Shown here: piece after piece, positions 1-12,600 of the stretch
How positions within the stretch are numbered: the stretch's first letter is position 1
How the letters are laid out: each line of letters opens with the position of its first letter
Source: Tigriopus japonicus
Taxonomy: Eukaryota; Arthropoda; Copepoda; Harpacticoida; Harpacticidae
Length of the DNA stretch: 64,000 nucleotides
Reading direction: 5' to 3'
Assembly (NCBI GenBank): GCA_010645155.1
Contig: JAAGOF010000109.1
Location: 2,032,889 to 2,096,888 of the forward strand
The notes under the pieces: generated by a model
The model's database searches: none
The model's input: only the letters and a program-made list of their open reading frames with translations
Told to the model about the DNA's origin: nothing
Program-made: the position numbers and the translations under genes

Positions 1-1
1 T

Positions 2-184
2 CACCCAGGACTAGATGGATTGGTCCGAGCAGTGTCAGTGAAGACCGACACGGGAATCACCACCAGGCCTATCACCAAGGTATGTCCTCTCAATCGAGAA
101 GAGGGTCCTTTGCATGCTCTCATGGTCCAGATGAACGAGCGGGGGGAGGATGGAGACACGAAATCGAAGATACAGAAATGGTAA
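2..184 (+). pseudogene. BEL/Pao retrotransposon pol C-terminus (partial)
   Basis: The reading frame is open from base 2 to the TAA at 182-184, about 60 codons, and enters from outside the window. It contains GLDGLVRAVSVKTDTG followed by RPITKVCPL, the pattern seen at the extreme C-terminus of BEL/Pao polyproteins (the DUF5641-type tail after integrase). The stop is followed within a few bases by LTR-like sequence. The upstream reverse transcriptase, RNase H and integrase lie outside the window, so activity cannot be judged. Family assignment is from motif memory. Confidence 0.72.
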
Positions 185-407
185 CCCTGATGCTCGCTCA
201 CCCGGAGAACTCGGGAAAAACCGGTTCGGGAAGGAGGAGAGAGCTGGAGAGAAGAAAAGAGGAAAGTGACGGGAAAATTGTGTAGAAAAAAGAAACCCGA
301 AATAAATCAATCGTTTTAACCGTGAAGGATCGTTGGTTCGACTTGTAGTTCATCTCCTCGCTTCCAACTAGTTCCATACAGTCCACTTGAATCGTAGCAC
401 CATTTTC
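185..407 (+). repeat. LTR of BEL/Pao element (approximate ends)
   Basis: This stretch lies between the pol stop and the primer-binding site and recurs in reverse complement at about 1050-1303 with very few differences, which identifies it as the repeated part of the element. It contains an AATAAA at 301-306, plausible as the LTR polyadenylation signal. Exact TG/CA ends could not be fixed by eye. The order pol-LTR-PBS-gag means one LTR is shared by two tandem copies or a recombination product. Confidence 0.7.
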
Positions 408-426
408 TGGTCCTTCGAGCCGGATT
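408..426 (+). promoter_or_regulatory. Primer-binding site, tRNA-Tyr type
   Basis: TGGTCCTTCGAGCCGGATT is complementary to the 3' end of an arthropod tRNA-Tyr (ending in CGGCTCGAAGGACCA from memory). It sits directly after the LTR and 45 bp before the gag ATG, as expected for a minus-strand primer site. Confidence 0.68.
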
Positions 427-470
427 TCGGAGGAGAACAAGTCACGACCCACGTCTTTTACAGTCTGGTC

Positions 471-1045
471 ATGAGTAACAAGGACGACTTGGACGAGGCC
501 ACGGAGGTCACGCCCAATGCAGGCCAAGTGGGAGAGGCCGCAGAGGCCACAGCCTCGTTGAACGAAATTGGGGATGCCATGAGAGTCACACCCGCTGAGG
601 CAGTTGGTACCTCATCTCAGGGAGCACTCCCAAGACCACAAAAGGACGTTCGTCGTGACATGGCCACTCAGAAGCACGCCATTACAAGGACGATTAACGA
701 TCTAACTGGTTGCTTATACACAACACGACTACGATCCAGGACCCTCCTCAGGATGAAGTTAAGAGAAGTTGAAGATCATCTCTTGTGCCTCAATGAGATA
801 GTCAGGGGTCATAAAGAGATGAATGAGGATGAAAATGAATGCTCAAAGGTCGAAGATTACCTCCACGAACAGAGCACTCGCGTCATGGAAATCAAGGCCG
901 AGGTCCTGGACCATTTAGAACGTCGAATGGATGAGGCTTCTACGGTGTTTGGTTCTGATCAGGCAAAGCTAAGAAATTTCCGCCTTGTGGAGAAACAGGA
1001 TGACCAAACAAACCTAACTGAAGTACAGAATCGGGAGCCATTGCA
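471..1045 (+). pseudogene. BEL/Pao gag, truncated by inverted LTR
   Basis: The frame opens at ATG 471, 45 bp after the primer-binding site, and encodes a charged, largely helical protein (starting MSNKDDLDEATEV, with the acidic EMNEDENECSKVEDYLHE stretch near residues 118-135), suiting the N-terminal part of a BEL/Pao gag. No zinc knuckle is reached. At about 1045 the frame runs into an inverted LTR copy and continues to a stop at 1137-1139 by reading LTR antisense, so the last ~30 codons are not gag. About 190 codons of true gag remain. Function is inferred only from position. Confidence 0.6.
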
Positions 1046-1049
1046 AGAA

Positions 1050-1303
1050 AAATGGTGCTACGATTCAAGTGGACTGTATGGAACTAGTTGGAAGCGAGGA
1101 GATGAACTACAAGTCGAACCAACGATCCTTCACGGTTAAAACGATTGATTTATTTCGGGTTTCTTTTTTCTACACAATTTTCCCGTCACTTTCCTCTTTT
1201 CTTCTCTCCAGCTCTCTCCTCCTTCCCGAACCGGTTTTTCCCGAGTTCTCTGGGTGAGCGAGCATCAGGGTTACCATTTCTGTATCTTCGATTTCGTGTC
1301 TCC
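1050..1303 (-). repeat. Inverted LTR copy plus pol tail
   Basis: This is the reverse complement of about 150-405, including the last ~35 bases of the pol reading frame. Read on the minus strand it runs pol end, LTR, then stops abruptly where gag begins. Together with the plus-strand LTR it makes a roughly 250-bp inverted repeat flanking the gag fragment. Differences between the copies are few, so the rearrangement looks recent. Confidence 0.78.
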
Positions 1304-3016
1304 AGTCATAAAGAGCGCCATCATGTACATTTTATGTGGCATACATCACTTGTGGACAAACTTATGCGTCTCAAATGTTCATGGAGGGATCATATTTGAA
1401 ATTCCTATTTTGTTGTAAGGCTTTTCATGCCAATTTTAATGGAATTTTACCAAACAATTCAACCAAAAATTATCATACTTCCATTTTAAATCCTTAAGCA
1501 ACGTTTGTGGCATTTCAGTTTGTCCAAAACTGATGCATGACCGTTGCTATCTTCAAATACATGCACATCATGGGAAGTTGCAAGCGTTGCCGCATGAAAT
1601 CCACTAGATGGCGCACTTTATGACCGCACTCTTTTATTATAGTGCTATAGTTTGAACTTAATATTCTTTTGAATTTTTGAAAGGCCTGAAGATTTTTCCT
1701 CTAATAAGACCTTTGTTGAGCCATACTTACTCCCATCAACCAATCAAACGCGTCTGAACTTAAGTTAGTAGTACTGATGCTAAGAATTAAGAACTATTCC
1801 AATTTATGAAGGGTCTTGAGATGTAGGCAAGGAAATTATGAGTTCTTTAAGGCAATGTCGTAAAAAGTTTGATATGCACATGGAAGGCACAATTATTTGA
1901 GAGACATATTTAAAGCAAACATCACGTGACAGGTCCTGTATGAAATTTGGGGGGGGCTTCAAACAGGTTCTGTTCATAAGACAACTCGCATCTAGGCAAC
2001 TTTTATTGGGTTTTTTGATGGGGTGGGGATTTGACAATCCCTACCAAAATATCGACACTTCAAAAGCTCACTCAGTATTTAGTCTCGCATATTAACGGCC
2101 ACATTGTTAAACTGCTGAGCTAAAAATGGCCGAATAAAAAAGGAATTTGAACCCACTGGATTGTCAGTTGTCAATCATTCGTATGTTTGGACAGCCATTT
2201 GGCGTTGGTCAATGTCTCCGTACTCAAACACGTCAGAAGCTCAACACCTTAAGCTATTATCTCTATCGGTCACTCCAGTCAAGGTACGTCCAAGGGCAAA
2301 AATATGGTGCCTGTTTTGACAACGCTTGGTAAATCAAAAGGAATCCCTCCCCGCGATTTGCATGTATTTTTGTTAGTGAAAAATCTACTATCCGCTTTGT
2401 CCAAACGTCATTTGATGATTTGAATTAGTTGATCTTTTGACGAGGAATATGTTAAAAGCTTTTCGATTGAGTAAAAGGATTCCGTGGGTTGATCAAGGGA
2501 AGCAGAATGATTTGTCAAACTAATTCCGTTCCTAGATAGTTTAATAGCGTTTAGGGCTCATTTGAACTTGACGGATTATTCACAGTGACTTGGCATTTTT
2601 ACTTGCTAATTGGAGGAAAACGACTTTTTTGAATATACATGTAGCAGCCAAGGAAATCTTTAACAAGAAAGACTTCCTTGAAAGCAGCCTATGATCTACC
2701 ATGTGTTCCAAAAGAAACTACACAATGAACTAAGTCATTTAAATCTCTGTGATTAAGACTTTATATAAGACATTGCAAAGTCAGATATTTTTCCATTAAG
2801 TTAAAATTTAGAACAAGCCATTTTGCCCCAAAAAAATTTTTTCGGCTCTGAACCGATCATCCCATCCATGAAGTCACCAAACCGAAATTTTGGTGATCCA
2901 TAAACGGTTTTGAGAATTTCATTGCGGCTCGACTACAGAACGTGAATGTCTGTTACGTGGAGAACACCTCCACCCATACCATATCCCATACTTTCATAGT
3001 AACCACTTTGACGAAA
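1304..3016. other. No recognised gene or repeat
   Basis: AT-rich sequence without a coding stretch or splice pattern that could be supported. It would lie inside or beyond the last TTI1 intron if that gene continues leftward. Confidence 0.5.
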
Positions 3017-3180
3017 CGGTCGGCAACCTATGGGCCCAGGGGTGGTTTTGAGTGGGCCCGAGAGCCATTCGTAATACATACTCGTGGGCACATGAATTTT
3101 TCAACATCTGTTTGGTGGGACCCAGATTACATGAAATCAAATTTGGGGGGCCTTGACCCAAAAGTGCTTGCCGACCCCTG
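3017..3180 (-). mobile_element. hAT-type MITE remnant (CAGGGGTCGGCAA family)
   Basis: It resembles the complete copy at 10032-10281: GGTCGGCAACC near the left end, repeated GGGCCC-rich blocks, and GCCGACCCCTG at the right end. It is about 165 bp instead of 250, so an internal part is missing. The left terminus is eroded and no target duplication is visible. Confidence 0.62.
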
Positions 3181-5606
3181 TTCTACATGTTTGATTTTGA
3201 CTCCACTGTTTTTGGTGGTTTTGATTTGAATGTGGTTACTTTACAAGCTTCTTCGTGGCATTTTCTTTGCACTAACGTGCATAAAACACTGAAACATATT
3301 TTTGTGCAAACTTTATTAGCAAACCATTGATTATTATCATCATAAAATTTTGAATTACATCTTCCACATATGGGAACGTCAGAAGCCATAGGGTTTTAGC
3401 AAGTTATCTTCGACAATTCAGGTGTATTCTTGGAAAATACATCTTGAGTTGTCTGCAAGGTCACACCTTGCACAAGATTTTGTCATTTCATTTTACAAAC
3501 GTTTTAGTCCTTTCAAGTGATTTCACCCAGATTCGTCCAAACGAGATTGTTAAGAAATTGAAACGCAGAAAGGACGTAGCTATAATAATCCATCAACTTG
3601 GGACAGGATCATGAATATCCCTCTAAGAAAAGGGTACTTTCAAAAACTAATAATGTGATGAAGAATGACATCACTGTTCATTCGGTTCCGAGGTGCAAAC
3701 CGTCCAGTACTTCCTAGAACAATAATTTTACGTTCTATAGCCGTCTTCTAAAGTCTAAATTTTTGGATAAGCATAATATCACAAAGGATGCATTGAAGAG
3801 CCATTCCAAAGACAGTGCATCAGATCTACGTTATATTATTTAGATCTATAGACAAAATTGAAGCAACTTTCGACAAAATGTACCAAAGAGTCAGTGGTCC
3901 TCTGAATTGTCAAGTTAGTAAGTCGATCTCCTCTTACTTTAGTCTTGCTATTTGAACAATTGAACAGTATGAGACGTTCGCCAAGAATACAATAGAAACT
4001 TGTACAGTAAGCTTTGAACGTATGCTTGAATGTTTCGTTTGGGCTTTTACATAGGTGCTCGAATGCAACATTGATTCGAACGATGTTTTTTGGTCCTGTA
4101 ACCCCTAGTAGATTACGGCGGTATTTATCATAAGAATAAAGTAGAGTTCAACATGAAGTCACAAATTTCTTGTTTGCTGATGGCAACCTTACTTCCAATG
4201 AACTTCCAGAATGTTATAGGGCAATAGGGGATTCGTAAAAAAGAATTAATGAGAGGCATCTTTTTATTCTGAAATCACTGGTGTCCATTTCTTCACGAGA
4301 GTGTGGCCTTGTGTTAAGAAAAGGTTGTAAACAAACAATGTGACAGGATTACAAATATTACTTACGGGATAGAAGCAAGACTATTCGGATTCTGTAAATT
4401 CGGGAAAAAGCTGTTTCAGAGGTTTTAGTAGAACACTATAATAACTATAGTGCTCTAAAGTTCGATTTTTCTCTCAAAATTTACTTCATGTAGAGTGCTT
4501 TTCTGCTTTGTGCTTCTTCAGGCATAACTGAGACCGAATGTTCTTCCAAAGTGTCGTCGGCCCATTATTAGTTGTAAGCCAGTCATTTCTTTTGGCATTC
4601 GAACCCAAATGATCAGGATTGGTCAAGGATCATCTTGTGAATCCTTGAATGGGCTTTTATTGCAAATTTCTAAGTGGGTATTTAATTTGCACGAAATTTG
4701 CCTTGGATTAAAGGAATAGAAAATGAGAATCCTAATTATTTGGTAAATATTTTGACTCATTCCTAAACAACCCCATTTTGGCATTCAGTCAGCCAATAAA
4801 CCATTGTACTAACCATTTGTTAGAAAATTCAATGACATAATGAGGATAACGAGCATAATCAAGCATACATATATAATAAGCATAATCAATAAAGCCTTTG
4901 CAGACTAATTTAAAAGTCTCCCATTTAGGAATGTGCAACGGAATGAAATTGTTTGAAAAGGTACAGACAATGCAATTCGATCGACCCATCGACATCCAGT
5001 TAAGAACCCAAATCCGGTTCGATCACCGTTCTCGGCACTTTTTGCCCCCGAGGAAGCCTTGAGGGCCAAAGAGAAAAGGAATATTTCGACAAAGGTACAT
5101 TACTCTGTACTGCGACCATGTTCCTGGATCGAATTGATCCTTTGTGTTCAGTGCGTTTTCTACAACAAAAACCAGGAACAAAACGTGCTGCTCCAGTGAT
5201 TTCTGCTCAGATGTTAGCCATTTGCCGATTCTTGGACAGAAGGGGCAGTTTCAATCCACGATCAAACACACATTTTGTTTCAATCAAGGAGAAGCTCTTT
5301 TGGACAATCAGTTTTGTGCAAATAAATAGTCTAATTCAGTTGAAGATCTGAAAAAAATCCTGGACGACTTTGATTTCCTTAATTGTTTCGTCTAATTTCA
5401 GAATCTTCACTTTGAACGGGGCTAACAACGTATAACCCAAGGCTGCCGAAATACATGTAGATCTTTAGATGTTTTCATTTTCATCTGACAAAAGAATAGA
5501 TTACAATAATTTCACACTATACTTTTCACCCAACATGTCAATGTTTTTGTGACTTTTCAATGAAAAGATCAAAACTTTGTTACATATACTTAATGTTTGG
5601 GGTTGT
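3181..5606. other. No recognised gene
   Basis: AT-rich DNA. An exon-like plus-strand stretch near 5025-5092 ends in a possible GT donor, but it has no convincing acceptor or recognisable product. No TTI1-like exon was found on the minus strand here. Confidence 0.45.
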
Positions 5607-5978
5607 TTCCTCTCCGTTCAACAAATTTAACAAGGGCAATTTGAAAATATATGTTGAACTTACCCATAGGCGTAGGAGGCAGGGGGGCAGGGGGGGCAAC
5701 TGCCCCCCTGGCCTCCGGAGACTGCTGAAATTCGGGCAAATGAGTTGAGATATTCGGGCATTCGGGGAGGGGAAAAATGATATTAAATAACAAGATTAAT
5801 AGTAAAAATACTGAAGAACCAGACAATAATTAATCGCAAATAAATTGTGATTATTATAGAGAGAAATTCGGGCAAATTTGGTGTTGCCCCCCCAAATAAC
5901 CCACACCTCCTACGCCTATGGGTAAGTTCAACGTATATTTTCAAATTGCCCTTGTTAAATTTGTTGAACGGAGAGGAA
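5607..5978. repeat. Long inverted repeat / foldback element
   Basis: A left arm (5607 to about 5673) and right arm (about 5905 to 5978) are near-perfect reverse complements. The arms end inward in CCCATAGGCGTAGGAGG, next to G/C-homopolymer blocks (GGGGGGCAACTGCCCCCC type). The roughly 230-bp interior is unrelated. CATAGGCGTAGGAGG-type ends occur in invertebrate MITEs (memory). Because the complementarity extends well beyond that motif, the whole may be a MITE inside an inverted duplication. Confidence 0.7.
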
Positions 5979-6027
5979 TCTCCTATCTTTCATTTACGTG
6001 TCAGCTTAGAGTGCCTTTACTCTTAAC

Positions 6028-6316
6028 TAGAGGGCTAACAGAGAAATGTCACTCCAGTACAGTCAGTGGAGATTTGTTTTGAACACACTTCATTGATCCG
6101 GCAGCAAGGGTGTCAAGTGACTTAATTCATCATACATTGCTCTTGTTCGACCAAAGCAGTTGAATGAGCAATTTTGCCACTGACTCCCTAAAAACACAAG
6201 TTAAGGTTATGAATCACGTAACTTAGCCTGTTCAACGTCAAACCCCATCGCACACAAAGTGCAGGCTTGGTGACTCACAAATATTTTCGGAATGTCATTT
6301 CTCTGTTAGTCCTCTA
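6028..6316 (+). mobile_element. hAT-type MITE (TAGAGGGCTAAC family), copy 1
   Basis: The terminal repeats are TAGAGGGCTAACAGAGAAAT at the left and the complementary TCTGTTAGTCCTCTA at the right, with an 8-bp target duplication CTCTTAAC at 6020-6027 and 6317-6324. There is no coding capacity. A second copy in opposite orientation lies at 37390-37666. An 8-bp duplication with TAG-type ends is typical of the hAT superfamily. Confidence 0.85.
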
Positions 6317-6670
6317 CTCTTAACCATCTAAAACATTGGTCGTGGCTTGGATTTCTTGTAGTCGTATCATTTTATCATTGTAGAATTTGTGACAAAAACA
6401 GTTCATTCTCCCTATTCCAAAGTTTTCAAGTGAACTTTGTATTGCAAAATTAGATATAAATGCAAAATTTGGGCGCCTCTGGATTAGATTAAACCCACCT
6501 CTATGAAACCACAGCACTCAAATGGTGTCTAAGAACTTTTCCATTGTTGTCACTCCAACTTGCAAGTTCTACAACCCAATGAAGGTTTGTTGGTCCTAGC
6601 TTTCATTGCTGATATAAGAACTAAAACAATTGGCCTTGGTTAGGTCATGTCTTCAAACCCACTCACTCAC

Positions 6671-9600
6671 CTTTGCAACATCACGAAGAGCAAAATACAA
6701 CACTTGGCCTTCATGGTTTCGCGTAGCATCGCAGGATGACAACATTTTGACCAACAATTGACCCGTGTAATTGAATTTTAGCCCGGTCCAATCGAATCTG
6801 CAAAGGCCGTATGAGAGCAAAGAGAGTTAACCACCACAAAGCCAAGGCCAATGTGCATGATGGGTTCATTCTGGCAAGGCTAAACGTGATAAATTGACTC
6901 TTGGTCGTGTCGTCGAGGATCAAGTTGGACTTTACTTGGCGAGATACAACTACAAAGTACGACTTTTATTTGAGAGAAACACTTACTTTTGGGCCAGAAG
7001 AGCCAATGAGCCGATGGTCTCAAAGACCAGACATCGGAGAGGCCAATCCATTTTTGTGACCTTCAACTCATTGGTTTCCTTCGCGTGATCGGATCGAATG
7101 GGAGCAATCCATTTTTGGGTTGAGGCGTCACCGTCTTCATATCCAACCAAGTCCAATTTTAGGAAGCAACTTAACATGAGCTCGAACATTTCAGCCATGT
7201 CTGATTGGGAATCTCGAATGGAAGATTCATGATTGACGAGTAAAACTGGAAATAGAATATATAGAAAAAAAAGTTCAATTGCGAGCCATGCCAGTCCCGA
7301 AGAGATTGATAGTTTTGCCAACCATGACTGCGCAGATTTTGCCTCATCGTCTTCTAGTTCACTTCTTCCCATCCGCCTCCTTCCCGACAAGAAGGATTAC
7401 TTAAAAATGAATGCAGGGTTGTGCATAAATTTGTAGAGGTTTTGCATTTCACTTGATGGACCAAAAGACAACCAAATTCCAGAAATTAAATAAACGTTGT
7501 TAGGTTGCTATTTCTACTTCTTCTTATTTCCACTATATTTCAAAATGCTTTAGAGAACGAAGCCCCAACTAGCTTCATTTCAAATCCCATAGACGACAAA
7601 ACAAAGGGGCCACCCTAAATATTGCATTTACCGTGCAAAACTTGCCGTTAAGCTTCGACATTGCTCAAAGTTGGAAGAAGATGCCTGGGACGAATTAGCA
7701 TTTCCAAAGAGACGGATCTGTTTGCAGATGGGACGTGAGGAAATTGCCATAGGTGTTATGGAGCAATCCAACATCCGTCGTCAAAAAAGTTCTATAGAGA
7801 AGGAAGGCCAAAACTTGGCAGACCCATGGAATGAAAACGCCTTTGTATTTTCCAAAACGCTCTAGAAGTTTCGAGACGAGAAACTTTTTATCACCCTTTT
7901 CATTCAGCGTTTTCCCAAGTATCCCCATCACAACCACTAACTATAACAACAACGAAGACGACGACGACGACGACAACATCCTCGCCAATTGCATCCAAAA
8001 CCTTTCAAACCCTTCTGAATTGCAGCACCAATAGCAAACAAGCTGAAAGAGATTTTCAAGTTTTCCTGTGCACTTTTGCATTCCCTGTTCATCGGGAGTG
8101 AAAAGCTGCCCGAAAATTATCGGATTAGTCGGGAATTCCGACCAGAATCGCAAGAAGTTTTTTCCTTCTCTCTCAAGGCGAGATTGATTTGAAACGAACA
8201 ATTTGTAATCTATTTGTTGAGACAAAATTTCCGATACATTAAGTTAATGAACCATTATGAACACAAAAGCCATAAACGGAATGTCTTGCTTAAATGAAGG
8301 CATCCCAGAAACTTGAATCAAAAGAAAATGAGTTGTACAAGTAGTGCCTAATTATTTATAACCCTGATACAAAATAGGTTTGGATCCATTATTAAAGTAC
8401 TTCATTGTATTTTTAATAATTTTCTTAATCATCATGTTAAAGTGTTTAAATTGCGTTGATCAAACAATGGTTCTGTAGTTCAATTTAGAAGAAGAGAACA
8501 CGAATCGATTCTCAAGAGGATATTTGAGAGGGAATAATTGAGCATCACAGATTCAAGCATGCCATGCCCAATTTTTTGGATTCGATTTTAAAGACCATGT
8601 CTTGAGTGACCAAAAACAGAACCTAAAAAAATGAGGATTCAGCATTACTGGTAGAAAATGAATAAGTCGACCTGAGTGTGTTCATGCTTTCAAGTACATA
8701 CTCTCTTAAACTTCACTTCTACCATCTTTTTGCTCCCCTCCAAAAGTTTGGAACAAACGCCAGTATTTGTATTTACGCTTATGAGGCGAAATTGGATTGT
8801 GGAAGAATTGGCTGGGATTCGAAAAGCTTGATTGAGGACTTGGAACCAATTTATTCTTGGATTACCGAGATTGACATGGCTTTGAACGATATGTAGTTCC
8901 ATTCAATGACATGGATTGTTAAAATTACGTAGATGTGCCATTCAGAGACATTGGATGGAGGTCGCGATTTTGATCACGTATCATCCATTAAAGTTTGGGC
9001 ATTGGGCGTTGTAAGTTGCCTTTTGGTGCCTCACTACTAGAAATGGCAGATCTGTTCATCTTTCTTCGTTTTGGAAAGGCAAAAGGGTGAAAGAGACAGA
9101 AAAATTGTAATTGACGTGCAATTGTTATGTAATTGACATGTAATTGTCATGAAATTGTAATTGAAGTCAATAACATTTTGAGACGATGTAATTGTAAGTG
9201 TAATCAATTACATTTTTCCACGAAGTAATTGTAAACAATTACATTTTTCAAGTACAGGGTGGACCAATAGTTTTGTTTAAATTTATACAATCGAATCTCG
9301 ATATAAGAAATCTCAGTTTAAGAAATTTTCACGATTTAAGAAACTTTTCTGTGCTGACCAAAATTTTACTACATAAGAATTCTCGTTATAAGAAATTGTC
9401 CATTTTTCCTCAATCTCGATATAAGAAACATTTTCAAAGTTTTGGCCTATTTTTCTTGCTTAAGTTGGTCACAGCACAAAACACAAAAAAAACAAAACGG
9501 AGCATTTCTAAAAGGATTGGTGTAGTGCTTCCATATTTTGCGCTTTTTAGGGTGCCTTTTGCGCACTTTTTTGGGCTCTCGGGCCTTGCGCCTCTGTTGA

Positions 9601-12600
9601 AAAAAACAACTTGCCCTTTTCAAGTTTCAGTCAAAAGAACGAAAAATTGCATTTTGAACCCTAAAATCGCTAAAAATTATCCAACATGCCACTCAACAAT
9701 AACTATTTTAATGACATTAAGATTAAAAAAATAATTTGTCGACAATTTCAAAAAATAATATAAGCTCATTTTTGCCAACAAACTTGCAATGCTTGAGAGT
9801 GAAAAAAATTGTGTGTCTGCCAAATCAAAACCTAGTGGAAAATAAGCAATCCAAGGAAGTGTCATGTGAACTCAGGAAAGTCTCTCAAATTTGAAGTAAT
9901 TTAAGGTCAATCTGAAAATAGAAGATTTTTTGTTGAGATATTCCAAAAAAAATATCATTAAAAAATCCTCAGTGTGAAAGCGTGGACGGCTCAATTTTTT
10001 TTAAAGTTGTTTGTCTCTGTATAGGTTAGATCAGGGGTCGGCAACCGGTGGGCCGCGGCCCAAATATGGGCCCACGGGTGGTCGTTGGTGGGCCCAGAAG
10101 CTATGTAGAAAGTCCAAAATAGTGGGCCCGAGAGCCATCCATAGTACTGTACTTGTGGGCCCAAAGCTCTTTGACCGCTAATTTGTGGGCCCCTGAACCT
10201 ACCACTGCCTGTTTGGTGCGCCCCAGACAACACGAATCAAATTTCGTGGGCCTTGACTCAAAAGTGGTTGCCGACCCCTGGGTTAGATAATATACCAATC
10301 ATGATGACAACATTGTACTTTCTTCTTTCATTTTTCTGTCAATTGAGATTGAAACAAGTTCTTAAGCTTTGTAATAGAGATATAAATGCATGCAATTGTA
10401 ATGTAGATGTGTGTGTTTTAATAACTATTTTTTAAAAGCTAAATTTTTGAGTCATTGTCGGATTTTGTTGTAATAAAAGTAAACTTATAAGGTTATATAA
10501 AGGTGAGGTAAACTCCTCTGGTAGTTTCTTGTATTTTTTATCGTTTGTTGAGCCAATTTTCTTGAGTCTCGATATAAGAAAAATCTCGATATAAGCAACA
10601 TTTCGCCGCTGACAGAAAAGTTTCTTAAAATGAGATTCGACTGTACTGTGCAAAAGTGCCATTTAAAATCATTCTAAGAAACTGAAATTTGCATACAAAA
10701 CACATTTCACATCGAAGTTGAAAACCTGGAGTGTTATATCCAATATGTTTGTCTCTGTTGGCAATGGCATTGCCCAAACTGTGATAGAACCCTTGACCGA
10801 TGGCAGGCAGGATTACCATTGGAAGTTCATCCCTTGCTTCAAACGGCCTCCATTCAGAGGTTTAGACAGTTTTTTTTGCTGTTCTTTTTTGACATAATTT
10901 GTTATCATTAGCGTTCGGGAAAATCTACAGGGTTAGGCAGAATTGGTGAAACATTAGATTCAAGATCATGATTGAGGCCCTTGGTGTGAGCCACAATTTC
11001 AAATGATAGATTAAAAACCATAACAGAATACAGGAATATTGTCATGGAACCCTAGACAAGGTGGCAAAAAGAGGGTGAGGACTCCCACGTTGGTCTAGGC
11101 CACTGCCTTTAAGATTACATGAAATCCGGGTTGATCCATGAACAAGATGGCTAAAGACTTAAGTTTGTCCCCATTACTTATGGTTGGATTTTGAAAAGGC
11201 CCTGAAGGGTAACAAGGACCACTTTGGGTTATAGTTGAAGCAGCATGGAATGAAACACAAGAGGAGGAATAAGTGCGTTCAAGTTGTAACATTGATATCA
11301 AGACGTTCAGGGCGGTGGTTTGGCTCAGACATGTACATGACAAATAATATCCCATTATGTTACAGTATGTTGTATGCAAACCAACTTCTTGGAATAATCC
11401 TTTCCTATTGACCTTGTTGGTAAAGAGTTCTTTCACAATATCCATGTTTGAATAATTCTGCCTAACCCTGTAAACTTATGTTCAGCTAGAGAAAAGGATT
11501 GAGCTCGCAACATTGACCTTAAATTAGAAGGGTATATCACACAGCACTTCATTGTGGCACCACTAATAAAAAGCTTCCCTAAACGTCTAAATAATACGAA
11601 TTTGTTTATAAAATTAAAGCTAAAAGCTATAAGCTAAAAGTTTTCACTGTGATCAGAGAGTAACCACAAAAAGAAACATTTGTGATCACTTTGATTAAAA
11701 TGAATAAGTGATTGTAAGAAATAGCTAAACAGAACTTTTGGGTCACCCTGTAATTTGCCCAGCCTTGGGGAGTAAAGAAATTAGAAAAATCATTTTTTGA
11801 AAATCTAGTCTTTTTTTTTTTTTGAAAATCTGCACTTATAGAGCAGATTTAGATACCTTTAGAATCGAAATTGCTTGAAAATATGTTTCTCAGCTGCTGA
11901 GTTATTTGAGTTTAACCGGTTTATTTTTGGCCCAAAAAACGAAAAAACGTTACGGGTACATGAAAACTCAAATTCCCAAACAAATGATATAGATTTTTGA
12001 TGTTACAAAATAAAATAAAAAAATCTTCATTCTATTGTGTAGCCGTGTTCTGTGTAACAGCAACATATTTTCAAGCAATTTCGATTCGAAAGGTATCTAA
12101 ATCTGCTCTTAAAGTGTACTGACTAGATTTAGAAAAATTAATTTTTTAATAGGTTTTTAGGTAAATAACTTTTAATCTAGACCTGACTTTGAGAAACTCA
12201 GTATATCAAAGTTGTTCCTCTTGGTTTCCTGAGGCTGAATCACATTTCATCGTGTTTGGGAATTTCCATAGAAACTTGATTTGATTTTTTCAGCACCGTG
12301 CATACTAAAGGTAGACTGTGCTTGTAACTCGTTTAAATATACGATTTTTGGATCAGTGTAGAAAATTAAAATGAAGATTTACCTCTAATGAGCACACGTC
12401 ATTTTAAAAAATTTGCCTGCAGTCCTCCAATAAGTAATTTGACATTGAAATTGAAACCATGCGCAATTTGATTTTTTCAAAAAAAATCATGAGAAATGGC
12501 GCAAATTTGATAATTAAAAAAAAGTCTTACGCCAAGGTCCCGTTTTAGATTCCTTTTTTCAAAGTAACGGCAAATGATCCACAACTTGTAAAAAAGTGGT

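Noticed and set aside
5025..5092. Exon-like plus-strand stretch (APEEALRAKEKRNIS) ending at a GT
   Set aside because: No acceptor, no partner exon and no recognised family.
9273..9734. 153-codon plus-strand frame
   Set aside because: It reads through the repeated TCTCGATATAAGAAA ends of the pogo-like element; no transposase motif is present.
11095..11445. 116-codon minus-strand frame inside the mariner-type MITE
   Set aside because: No DDE motif or helix-turn-helix could be seen and the element is too short for a transposase; treated as chance.
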